From assembly GCA_900551435.1 (NCBI GenBank), contig URVW01000054.1, forward strand, positions 1 through 16,462: a DNA stretch of 16,462 bases. The letters run 5' to 3'. Of this stretch, positions 6,589-12,962 are shown in pieces (within the stretch, counting starts at the first letter, position 1; every line of letters starts with the position of its first letter). A program made the position numbers and the translations under genes. The notes beneath the pieces are model-generated. The model was not told where the DNA came from. It did no database searches and saw only the letters and a program-made list of their open reading frames with translations. This DNA comes from an uncultured Faecalibacterium sp. Lineage in GTDB: Bacteria > Bacillota > Clostridia > Oscillospirales > Ruminococcaceae.

Positions 6589-7758
6589 TTATTTATTTTC
6601 ACTTGCGGTCTTGCGGGTCAGCTGCTCGTGCATGACGATCATCAAGATCAGCAGCAGGAGCAGATAGACCGGAAAGAGCGCAGGAGTGACATTGTTGGCG
6701 AGCAGTCCGAACAGCGGCGGCATGGCCAGATTGCCCACATAGGCGCTTGCCATCTGGATGCCGATGACGGCCTGCGATTTGTCCGCGCCGAAGTGGTCCG
6801 GCGTGGAATGGATGATGCTGGGGTAGATGGGGGCACAGCCGAGGCCCACAAGGACCAGACCGGCCAGCGAGAGCACCTGCGGCCCCGGCAAAAGCAGAGC
6901 CGCAACGCCGACGGCCAGAACGCCCTGCCCCAGACGGATCATCTGGGTGTCGTTGAGCTTCAGGGTGACGAAGCCGCAGAACCCGCGCCCGACCGTGATG
7001 CCCAGATAGAACAGGCCCGCGAAAGCGGCGGCGGTGTCGGCAGGAACACCCTTGGTCAGGGTCAGATAGCTGCTGGCCCACAGACCGGCGGTCGTCTCCA
7101 AGCCGCAGTAGCAGAAGAAGCAGAGCATGACTTCCTTTGCGCCCGGGATGGCGAACACCTGCGCCAGCGTCAGCGGTTTGGCCGGGGTCCCGTCCTCGCT
7201 GACAGCAGCGGGGCGGCCCTTCCACAGCGGAAAGCTGAGCACGAGAACGGCTGTAATAGCGATCTGGATGAAGGCCACCGTGCGGTAACCGCCGTTCCAG
7301 CCGCGTCCGCCGGTCAGGGCGGCACTCATGAGCACCGGGCTGATGATCGTGCCCACGCCCCACATGCAGTGCAACCAGCTCATGTGGCGGCTCTCATAAT
7401 GAAGAGCGACGTAGTTGTTGAGGGCAGCATCCACGCTGCCGGCCCCAAGGCCATACGGGATGGCCCAAAGGCAGAGCATCCAGAACGCACTCGACACCGA
7501 AAATCCGAACAGCGCCGCCGCCGTCATCGCCACGCTGAGGGCGGTGACCTTTCCCGTGCCAAGGGCGCGGGTCAGCCGGTCGCTGAACAGGCTGGAAAGG
7601 ATGGTCCCGCAGGAAATGATCATGGAGACGATGCCCGCATAGGACACCGGGACTCCGAACACCGGATAGATGTTCGGCCACGCGGAGCCAAGCAGGGAAT
7701 CCGGCAACCCAAGGCTGATGAACGCCAGATAGATGACCGGCAGAAGAAGCTGTGCCAT
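6589..7758 (-). CDS. Major facilitator superfamily transporter
   Basis: A 389-residue secondary transporter with about 12 hydrophobic helices. The start ATG at 7758 (MAQLLLPVIYLAF) is chosen for GGGAGGA located 9 bases upstream; the frame runs open to 7821 but would cross the promoter. The first helix carries LAFISLGLPDSLLGSAWPN, and the helix 2-3 loop has the motif-A-like SDRLTRALGTGK at about 59-70. DALNNY-type residues (VDAALNNYVALHYESRHMSWLHCMWGVG) follow, a pattern I associate with FucP/YbjJ-like MFS proteins. Import of a sugar-like compound or export of a drug-like compound are both possible. Divergence from an AraC-type regulator suggests inducible control. Confidence 0.9.
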   Translation of the reverse strand: MAQLLLPVIYLAFISLGLPDSLLGSAWPNIYPVFGVPVSYAGIVSMIISCGTILSSLFSDRLTRALGTGKVTALSVAMTAAALFGFSVSSAFWMLCLWAIPYGLGAGSVDAALNNYVALHYESRHMSWLHCMWGVGTIISPVLMSAALTGGRGWNGGYRTVAFIQIAITAVLVLSFPLWKGRPAAVSEDGTPAKPLTLAQVFAIPGAKEVMLCFFCYCGLETTAGLWASSYLTLTKGVPADTAAAFAGLFYLGITVGRGFCGFVTLKLNDTQMIRLGQGVLAVGVAALLLPGPQVLSLAGLVLVGLGCAPIYPSIIHSTPDHFGADKSQAVIGIQMASAYVGNLAMPPLFGLLANNVTPALFPVYLLLLLILMIVMHEQLTRKTASENK

Positions 7759-7790
7759 GGGTTGTATTCCTCCCAGTTCGGTGTTATACT

Positions 7791-7820
7791 GAGCTTGGAA
7801 GCTCTGGTAGAATAATACCA
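7791..7820. promoter_or_regulatory. Two abutting palindromes over the MFS promoter start (operator candidate)
   Basis: GAGCTT-GG-AAGCTC (7791-7804) directly abuts TGGTA-N6-TACCA (7805-7820). The second palindrome contains the MFS extended -10, and the first covers the expected transcription start and first transcribed bases. Such positions suit a repressor or activator site. The divergent AraC-family gene is the obvious candidate, although AraC proteins usually prefer direct repeats. Confidence 0.5.
7812..7820 (-). promoter_or_regulatory. Extended -10 promoter of the MFS gene
   Basis: The minus strand reads TGGTATTAT, an extended -10. No convincing -35 is visible at the usual distance. A start near 7805 leaves a leader of about 45 bases. 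A weak -35 is what one expects of an activator-dependent promoter. Confidence 0.5.
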
Positions 7821-7920
7821 CGAAACCGGCGGAATCGATAGAAGAAAAGCAGAATATTTATACAACAAAATCGGCCTTGATAAAAAATCTTCAATATGTT
7901 GGGGAAAGGATTTGGCAAAT

Positions 7921-8811
7921 ATGGCACTTCTGACGGCCTGTAATATTGTTGCAAGTGTAGAAGGACGGGAGCTGGTGCAGCATGGCAGCGCGCTGTTTCC
8001 CATCGCGTGCTATGCGGAGGACCTTGCGACCTACTCTGTGGCGTGGCACTGGCACGAAGAGTTTGAATATATCCTGACCGTGCAGGGACCGCTGACCGTG
8101 GACGTGAACAAGACCCGCCTGACCCTGCAGACCGGGCAGGGGGTGTTCATCAACTCCGGCGCGCTGCACTCGGTGGAACAGGCCGATGGAACGGCTCTGC
8201 TCCATTCGGGGGTGTTCCAGCCGCGTCTTGTGGGCGGCATGGATACGATCTTCTGGCAGAAGCTGATCCGGCCCTTGCTTCAGCCGGACGCCCCGGCCTT
8301 TTTCTTGTTGGATGAAGCGGTCCCGTGGCAGAAGCAGGTCCTGCTTTATCTGCGCGAAGCATGGAAGGAAGTGGCCGATGAACCGTTCGATTTTGAGAAC
8401 CGGGTGCGGTATCATCTCTCGTCGGCCCTGCGGCTGCTCAGCACCCAGTGCGTCGGCGGGCGGACCAAGGTGTCTGAACAAGAGCGCATCGCCGCCGAAC
8501 GAATGAAGCAGATGCTCCGCTATGTGGAGGAGCACTATTCAGAAGAACTGACCGTGGAGAAGATCGCGGCCAGTGTGGCGTTGAGCGAAAGCGCGTGTCT
8601 GCGCAGTTTTCGTCAGCTTTTGGGCATCACGCCCATCCAGTATGTGAAGCAGTTCCGGGTGGAAAAGGCCGCCGAGCTGCTCCGCTCCACCCGGCTCAAG
8701 ACCGGCGAGATCGGCATGGAATGCGGCTTTGCCGATGGCAGTTACTTTATTAAAACCTTCCGGGAGATCAAGCATTGCACGCCCCGGGAGTATCGGATCA
8801 AATTTTGTTGA
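7921..8811 (+). CDS. AraC-family transcriptional regulator
   Basis: A 296-residue DNA-binding regulator. An N-terminal cupin-like sensor domain is seen in AWHWHEEFEYILTVQGPLTV at about 41-60 and GQGVFINSGALHSVE at 72-86. The C-terminal double helix-turn-helix domain (PF12833) spans about 197-293, with helices in LTVEKIAASVALSESACLRSFRQLLG and TGEIGMECGFADGSYFIKTFREIKHCTPREYR. I prefer the ATG at 7921 with AAGGA 10 bases upstream over a TTG at 7912, which would leave a single base after the purine run. No clear -35/-10 pair precedes it; TATACA at 7859 is a possible -10. The MATE gene follows after 21 bases and the MFS gene is divergent, so it probably controls one or both exporters. Confidence 0.93.
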   Translation: MALLTACNIVASVEGRELVQHGSALFPIACYAEDLATYSVAWHWHEEFEYILTVQGPLTVDVNKTRLTLQTGQGVFINSGALHSVEQADGTALLHSGVFQPRLVGGMDTIFWQKLIRPLLQPDAPAFFLLDEAVPWQKQVLLYLREAWKEVADEPFDFENRVRYHLSSALRLLSTQCVGGRTKVSEQERIAAERMKQMLRYVEEHYSEELTVEKIAASVALSESACLRSFRQLLGITPIQYVKQFRVEKAAELLRSTRLKTGEIGMECGFADGSYFIKTFREIKHCTPREYRIKFC

Positions 8812-8832
8812 TGTGAAAAGGAGACGAACCCC

Positions 8833-10152
8833 ATGCAGCGCACCTTGACCGAAGGGCCGATCACCCGAAATATCTTATTGTTTGCCTTGCCGCTGATGTT
8901 CGGCAATTTGCTGCAGCAGATGTACAACATCGCCGATACCTGGGTCGTGGGACGGTTCCTCGGCGCAGATGCCCTTGCGGCAGTCGGCTCGTCCTATACG
9001 CTCATGACCTTTCTCACCTCCATCCTGCTGGGCCTCTGCATGGGCAGCGGTGCGGCTGTCTCGATGCAGTACGGCAGCGGCGAATACGAAAAAATGCGGC
9101 AGAGCGTGTTCCAGTCTTTTGCGCTCATTGCGGGCATGGCGCTGGTGCTGAACGTTCTGGTCTATGCGGGAATTGACGGCATTTTGTGGGTCCTGCGGGT
9201 CCCGGCGGAACTGCGGCCCCTGATGAAGCAGTATCTTCTCATCATCTTTCTGGGCATCTTTGCCACCTTCTTATATAATTATTTTGCAAATCTGCTCCGC
9301 GCCATCGGAAATTCGATGGTCCCGCTGGCATTTCTGGCCGTTTCGGCGATCCTGAACGTGGTGCTGGACCTCGTGTGCGTCATCGTGCTGGGCTGGGGCG
9401 TGGCTGGTGCGGCGGGCGCAACGGTGTTTTCGCAGTATGTCTCAGGCGTGGGCATCGGGCTGTATACCCTGAAAAAATTCCCACAGCTCTGCCCGAAGCG
9501 GGAGGACTGCCGCTGGGACCGCCAGAACCTGAACACCATTCTGAACCTGTCGGTCATGACTAGCATCCAGCAGTCCATCATGAACTTCGGCATCCTGATG
9601 GTGCAGGGCTTGGTGAACAGCTTCGGTACGGTCATCATGGCGGCCTTTGCGGCGGCGGTGAAGATCGATTCCTTTGCCTATATGCCGGTACAGGATTTCG
9701 GCAACGCTTTCTCCACCTATGTGGCGCAGAACTACGGCGCAGGGAAGCCGGACCGCATCAAAAAGGGCATCCGGAGCGCCGGGTTGACCAGCATCCTGTT
9801 CTGCATCTGCATCAGTGTTCTGGTCTGTGCCTGTGCGGCCCCGCTCATGGGCATCTTTATCGACCCGTCCCAAACCGAGATCATCGCGGCAGGTGTGCAC
9901 TATCTGCGCATCGAGGGCGCGTTCTACATGGGCATCGGCGTGCTGTTCCTGCTGTACGGCTATTACCGCGCAGTCAACCAGCCGCTGATGTCGGTCATCC
10001 TGACCATTGCTTCGCTGGGGACCCGCGTGGCGCTGGCCTATCTGCTGTCGGCCACGCCGCTGGGCGTGACGGGCATTTGGCTCAGCGTGCCCATCGGCTG
10101 GGCGTTGGCGGATGCTATCGGCATCGGGTACTACCTTGTGAAAAAGCGATAA
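8833..10152 (+). CDS. MATE-family efflux transporter
   Basis: A 439-residue multidrug and toxin extrusion family antiporter (PF01554 twice) that would couple Na+ or H+ entry to export of cationic drugs or metabolites. The ATG at 8833 has AAAAGGAG 10 bases upstream and follows the AraC stop by 21 bases, so the two are probably co-transcribed. About 12 hydrophobic segments are arranged as two six-helix halves. The first half opens with NILLFALPLMFGNLLQQMYNIADTWVVGRFLGADALAAVGSS, the classical MATE first-repeat signature, and the second with NLSVMTSIQQSIMNFGILMVQGLVNSFG, followed by FGNAFSTYVAQNYGAGKPDRIKKG. Length is typical. The substrate cannot be deduced. Confidence 0.94.
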   Translation: MQRTLTEGPITRNILLFALPLMFGNLLQQMYNIADTWVVGRFLGADALAAVGSSYTLMTFLTSILLGLCMGSGAAVSMQYGSGEYEKMRQSVFQSFALIAGMALVLNVLVYAGIDGILWVLRVPAELRPLMKQYLLIIFLGIFATFLYNYFANLLRAIGNSMVPLAFLAVSAILNVVLDLVCVIVLGWGVAGAAGATVFSQYVSGVGIGLYTLKKFPQLCPKREDCRWDRQNLNTILNLSVMTSIQQSIMNFGILMVQGLVNSFGTVIMAAFAAAVKIDSFAYMPVQDFGNAFSTYVAQNYGAGKPDRIKKGIRSAGLTSILFCICISVLVCACAAPLMGIFIDPSQTEIIAAGVHYLRIEGAFYMGIGVLFLLYGYYRAVNQPLMSVILTIASLGTRVALAYLLSATPLGVTGIWLSVPIGWALADAIGIGYYLVKKR

Positions 10153-10162
10153 CAGAAAAGCT

Positions 10163-10222
10163 GCTCCCGAATCTGTTCATGGTGGAAAAAAACCGCTGGG
10201 GACAAGGACCGGGAGCTTTTTT
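10163..10222 (+). terminator. Terminator of the AraC-MATE unit
   Basis: GCTCCC (10163-10168) pairs with GGGAGC (10211-10216), followed by TTTTTT. The stem is short and the loop long (42 bases), with possible extra AAAAG/CTTTT pairing across a bulge. It lies 10 bases past the MATE stop. Confidence 0.6.
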
Positions 10223-10234
10223 GGAGTTCAAATG

Positions 10235-10318
10235 CTTGCAAAATGCCCAGAAAAATGCGGGAAACGAACAACGGATTCGGCGTTCTGCGAAAATTCATCC
10301 TTTCCTCTTGCAAAATGC
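10235..10318. repeat. Direct repeat CTTGCAAAATGC, two copies 72 bases apart
   Basis: CTTGCAAAATGC occurs at 10235-10246 and 10307-10318. After the first copy come CCAGAAAAATGC and GGGAAA; after the second, GGGGAAA directly. The promoter-proximal stretch therefore looks like a partial duplication with a 12-base difference. The second copy contains the -35 of the amino-acid ABC operon; the first has no -10 after it. Confidence 0.6.
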
Positions 10319-10336
10319 GGGGAAAGGCGGTATTCT
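10308..10336 (+). promoter_or_regulatory. Promoter of the amino-acid ABC operon
   Basis: TTGCAA (10308-10313), a 17-base spacer, then TATTCT (10331-10336). A start near 10343 gives a leader of about 60 bases to the ATG at 10404. The -35 belongs to the repeated TTGCAAAATG element also found at 15141. Confidence 0.7.
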
Positions 10337-10403
10337 ATAGGCACAGTTTAGCTCTTTAGCATGATAAAGCAATAAAATGAGCGCCTTAGAGGAGGGCTTT
10401 GGG

Positions 10404-11249
10404 ATGAGAATGAAACGGTTTCTTTCGATGTTCGTGGCAGGTGCAATGGCACTGAGCTTGGCCGCATGCGGCGGGGCCGCATCGACTTCGACGGCAGCTT
10501 CGGCTTCCGCTTCTGCAGCCGGGTCTGCAGCATCTGCTTCGGCCGACAGCGATCTGGATTACATCAAGGGCAAGGGCAAGATGGTCATTGGCTACACCGT
10601 TTATGAGCCGATGAACTACACCGATGCCGACGGCAACTTCACCGGCTTTGACACCGAGCTGGCAACGGCAGTCTGCGAGAAGCTGGGCGTTGAGCCGGAG
10701 TTCGTGGAGATCAACTGGGACACCAAGGTCGTGGAGCTGGACGCCAAGAGCATCGACTGCATCTGGAACGGCATGACCCTGACCGATGACATCATGGAGA
10801 ACACCGCCACCACCAAGGCCTACGCCAAGAACGCACAGGTCGTTGTGGTGAAGGACGGCACGGACTACACCTCTACCGCAGACCTCGTGGGCAAGACCGT
10901 GGTCGCTGAGGCTGGTTCTGCCGGTGAGAGCGCCATCGAGGGCGACGAGAATCTGGCACAGGCCGATTACGTCTCCAAGAGCGTCCAGACCGACTGCTTG
11001 ATGGAAGTTGCCGCTGGCACGGCAGACGCTGCAGTTCTGGACCTGACGCTGGCCAATGCGATGATCGGCGAGGGCACGGATTACGCCAACCTGAAGATCG
11101 TCGATGAGCTGAACGCCGAAGAGTACGGCGTGGCCTTCCGCAAGGGCAGCGATGCCGCCGAGGCCGTCAACGAAGCCTTTGACGAGCTGAAGGCAGACGG
11201 AACGATGGACGCGCTGGCCGAAAAGTACGGTCTGGCACTGGCGGATTAA
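10404..11249 (+). CDS. Polar amino-acid ABC transporter substrate-binding lipoprotein
   Basis: A 281-residue solute-binding lipoprotein (PF00497, SBP_bac_3) that captures an amino acid outside the cell for the permease and ATPase encoded next. The ATG at 10404 has GAGGAGGG 7 bases upstream; an earlier in-frame codon at 10377 is less likely. Residues 1-21 form a signal peptide with lipobox LAAC and lipidated Cys22. Residues ~23-50 are a Ser/Ala-rich linker. The binding domain starts at KGKMVIGYTVYEPMNYTDADGNFTGFDTELATAVCEKLGV and contains NGMTLTDDIMENTATTKAY, TVVAEAGSAGES and VLDLTLANAMI. Cystine, glutamine or a basic amino acid are all possible ligands. Confidence 0.94.
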   Translation: MRMKRFLSMFVAGAMALSLAACGGAASTSTAASASASAAGSAASASADSDLDYIKGKGKMVIGYTVYEPMNYTDADGNFTGFDTELATAVCEKLGVEPEFVEINWDTKVVELDAKSIDCIWNGMTLTDDIMENTATTKAYAKNAQVVVVKDGTDYTSTADLVGKTVVAEAGSAGESAIEGDENLAQADYVSKSVQTDCLMEVAAGTADAAVLDLTLANAMIGEGTDYANLKIVDELNAEEYGVAFRKGSDAAEAVNEAFDELKADGTMDALAEKYGLALAD

Positions 11250-11283
11250 ATTTGAACGAACGCAGAGACTTCTGCAAGAGCGA

Positions 11284-11309
11284 CCTCTCCGGCATCGCTG
11301 CCCGAGAGG
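11284..11309 (+). promoter_or_regulatory. Intercistronic stem-loop after the binding-protein gene
   Basis: CCTCTC (11284-11289) pairs with GAGAGG (11304-11309), with GGCA/TGCC pairing inside across a C-C mismatch and a TCGC loop. No T-run follows. Hairpins in this position often protect the upstream binding-protein message so that it outnumbers permease and ATPase; that role is inferred here. Confidence 0.5.
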
Positions 11310-11363
11310 CTGCTTCTGTGTAAGAGCCGCTGCAAAACAGAGATTCTGAATGGGTGTGTATTT

Positions 11364-12017
11364 GTGTCTGTGATTCTTGGACGCCTTTCTGGCGCGTTTC
11401 TGCTCAACTGTGAGCTGTTTGCTCTGACGCTTCTGTTCGCGCTGCCGCTGGGTCTTGTGGTGTCGTTTGGCTCCATGAGCCGCTGCAAGCCGCTGTCGGC
11501 GGCGGTCAAGACCTTTGTCTGGATCATCCGCGGCACGCCTCTGATGCTGCAGATCATCGTCATTTATCTGGGACCCGGTCTGCTGGGCATGACCAATCCG
11601 TGGCCGTCCGGTTCCGGCGGCCGCATGGTGGCGGCGGTGGTGGCCTTTGCCATCAACTATGCGTGCTACTTCTCGGAAATCTACCGCGGTGGCATCGAGG
11701 CGGTCCCCAAGGGCCAGACCGAAGCCGGTCAGGTGCTGGGCATGACCAAGACGCAGATCTTCTTCAAAGTCACGCTGCTGCAGGTCGTCAAGCGCATCCT
11801 GCCCCCGATGGGAAATGAGATCATCACGCTGGTCAAGGATACCTCGCTGGCGAACACCATCGCGAACAAAGAGATCATCATGATGGCGAAGGAGTACAGC
11901 GCCAAGGGCCTGATCTGGCCGCTGTTCTCCACCGCGATCTTCTTCCTCGTGTTCGTGGGTGCACTGACCATTCTGTTCAACTGGCTTGAGAAAAAGCTCG
12001 ACTATTTCCGTTGTTAA
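11364..12017 (+). CDS. Amino-acid ABC transporter permease
   Basis: Inner-membrane subunit of the amino-acid importer (PF00528, HisM/GlnP-type), 217 residues from the GTG at 11364. The start is the least certain point: neither this GTG nor the next at 11370 has a good ribosome site, only a GGGTG stretch 9 bases before, and the frame is open further upstream without an ATG. The N-terminal FLLNCELFALTLLFALPLGLVVSFG is nevertheless the normal first helix of the family. The coupling (EAA) loop is clear at about residues 111-135, EAVPKGQTEAGQVLGMTK and on to LPPMGNEIITLVKDTSLA. Four to five hydrophobic segments are visible. The stop is 15 bases before the ATPase gene. Confidence 0.9.
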   Translation: MSVILGRLSGAFLLNCELFALTLLFALPLGLVVSFGSMSRCKPLSAAVKTFVWIIRGTPLMLQIIVIYLGPGLLGMTNPWPSGSGGRMVAAVVAFAINYACYFSEIYRGGIEAVPKGQTEAGQVLGMTKTQIFFKVTLLQVVKRILPPMGNEIITLVKDTSLANTIANKEIIMMAKEYSAKGLIWPLFSTAIFFLVFVGALTILFNWLEKKLDYFRC

Positions 12018-12032
12018 GGAGGAAAAAGCATT

Positions 12033-12815
12033 ATGGCATTACTCGAAGCCTCCGGCATCGGGAAAAATTTCGGGGAGACGCATGTTCTCAAGGACATCTC
12101 CCTGACCTTGGAGCAGGGCGAAGCGCTGGCCATCATTGGCTCGTCCGGTTCCGGAAAGACGACGCTCCTGCGCTGCCTGAATTTTCTGGAGCGTCCGGAT
12201 ACCGGTGTCATTAAAGTCAACGGTGAAACGATGTGGGACGCCGCCGACCCTGCCACCCAGCGGGAAAGCGAAGTCCGCAAAAAGCGTCTGCACTTTGGAC
12301 TGGTGTTCCAGAACTTCAACCTCTTTCCGCAGTATACGGCCCTGCAGAACGTGATGCTGGCCGGGGAGCTGCTGGCGAAGGAGCGCCCGGATTACAAGGC
12401 CAACAAAAAGGCCATCCACGCCGAGCTGGAACAGCAGGCGCGGGAGCTTCTGGCACAGATGGGCCTTTCGGAGCGTGCCAGCCACTATCCGCACCAGCTG
12501 TCCGGCGGCCAGCAGCAGCGCGTGGCCATTGCCCGTGCGCTGGCTCTGCATCCGGATATCCTCTGCTTTGACGAGCCGACCAGTGCGCTGGACCCGGAAC
12601 TGACCGGCGAAGTCCTGCGCGTTCTGCGCGACCTCGCCGACCGTAAGACGACCATGATCATCGTCACCCATGAAATGCATTTCGCCCGCGATGTGGCGGA
12701 CCGCATCCTGTTCATGGACGGCGGCGTGGTGGTCGAGGAAGGCCCCGCCAAGCAGGTCATCGACCACCCGCAGGAGGAGCGCACCAAGCAGTTCCTCGCA
12801 CACTATTCGGAATAA
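12033..12815 (+). CDS. Amino-acid ABC transporter ATP-binding protein
   Basis: ATPase of the polar amino-acid importer, 260 residues (GlnQ/HisP class). The ATG at 12033 is preceded by AAGGAGG. All nucleotide-binding landmarks are present: Walker A GSSGSGKT at 36-43, Q-loop Q93, signature LSGGQQQR at 156-163, Walker B ILCFDEP at 176-182, D-loop SALDPE and switch histidine H213. The segment 111-140 (GELLAKERPDYKANKKAIHAELEQ) is somewhat longer and more charged than in GlnQ-type ATPases, an insertion within the helical region. It is last in the operon, ahead of a strong terminator. Confidence 0.95.
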   Translation: MALLEASGIGKNFGETHVLKDISLTLEQGEALAIIGSSGSGKTTLLRCLNFLERPDTGVIKVNGETMWDAADPATQRESEVRKKRLHFGLVFQNFNLFPQYTALQNVMLAGELLAKERPDYKANKKAIHAELEQQARELLAQMGLSERASHYPHQLSGGQQQRVAIARALALHPDILCFDEPTSALDPELTGEVLRVLRDLADRKTTMIIVTHEMHFARDVADRILFMDGGVVVEEGPAKQVIDHPQEERTKQFLAHYSE

Positions 12816-12829
12816 AGCAAAGAGAACAA

Positions 12830-12891
12830 AAAAGCATCTGCCGCAGGTTTCCAGAAATTCGGAAAGCCTGTTGCAGATGCTTTTGCTTTTT
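12830..12891. terminator. Bidirectional terminator, amino-acid ABC operon / GH31 gene
   Basis: AAAAGCATCTGC (12830-12841) pairs perfectly with GCAGATGCTTTT (12873-12884). Inside, CAGG-TTTCC pairs with GGAAA-g-CCTG. A TTTTT run (12887-12891) follows on the plus strand and a T-run is also present on the minus strand. It separates convergent units. Confidence 0.92.
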
Positions 12892-12919
12892 AAGGTTTGA
12901 ACTCTTTCAGGGATTGACG

Positions 12920-12944
12920 CGTCCGCTCTCCCGAAGGGCAGACG
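12920..12944. repeat. Small hairpin resembling the modA-modB repeat
   Basis: CGTCCGC (12920-12926) pairs with GCAGACG (12938-12944) with one wobble pair. The centre, GCTCTCCCGAAGGGCAG, resembles the GCTCTCCCAAAGGGAGAG core at 837. It could be a decayed copy of that repeat or an accessory terminator stem for the GH31 gene; no T-run supports the latter. Confidence 0.35.
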
Positions 12945-12962
12945 TATCGCGCCGCCAAAGGC

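Noticed and set aside
6484..7815. A 443-residue plus-strand open frame opposite the MFS gene
   Set aside because: Its composition (Gln, Arg, Asp, His-rich, no hydrophobic core) is the typical complement of a membrane protein gene; there is no ribosome site.
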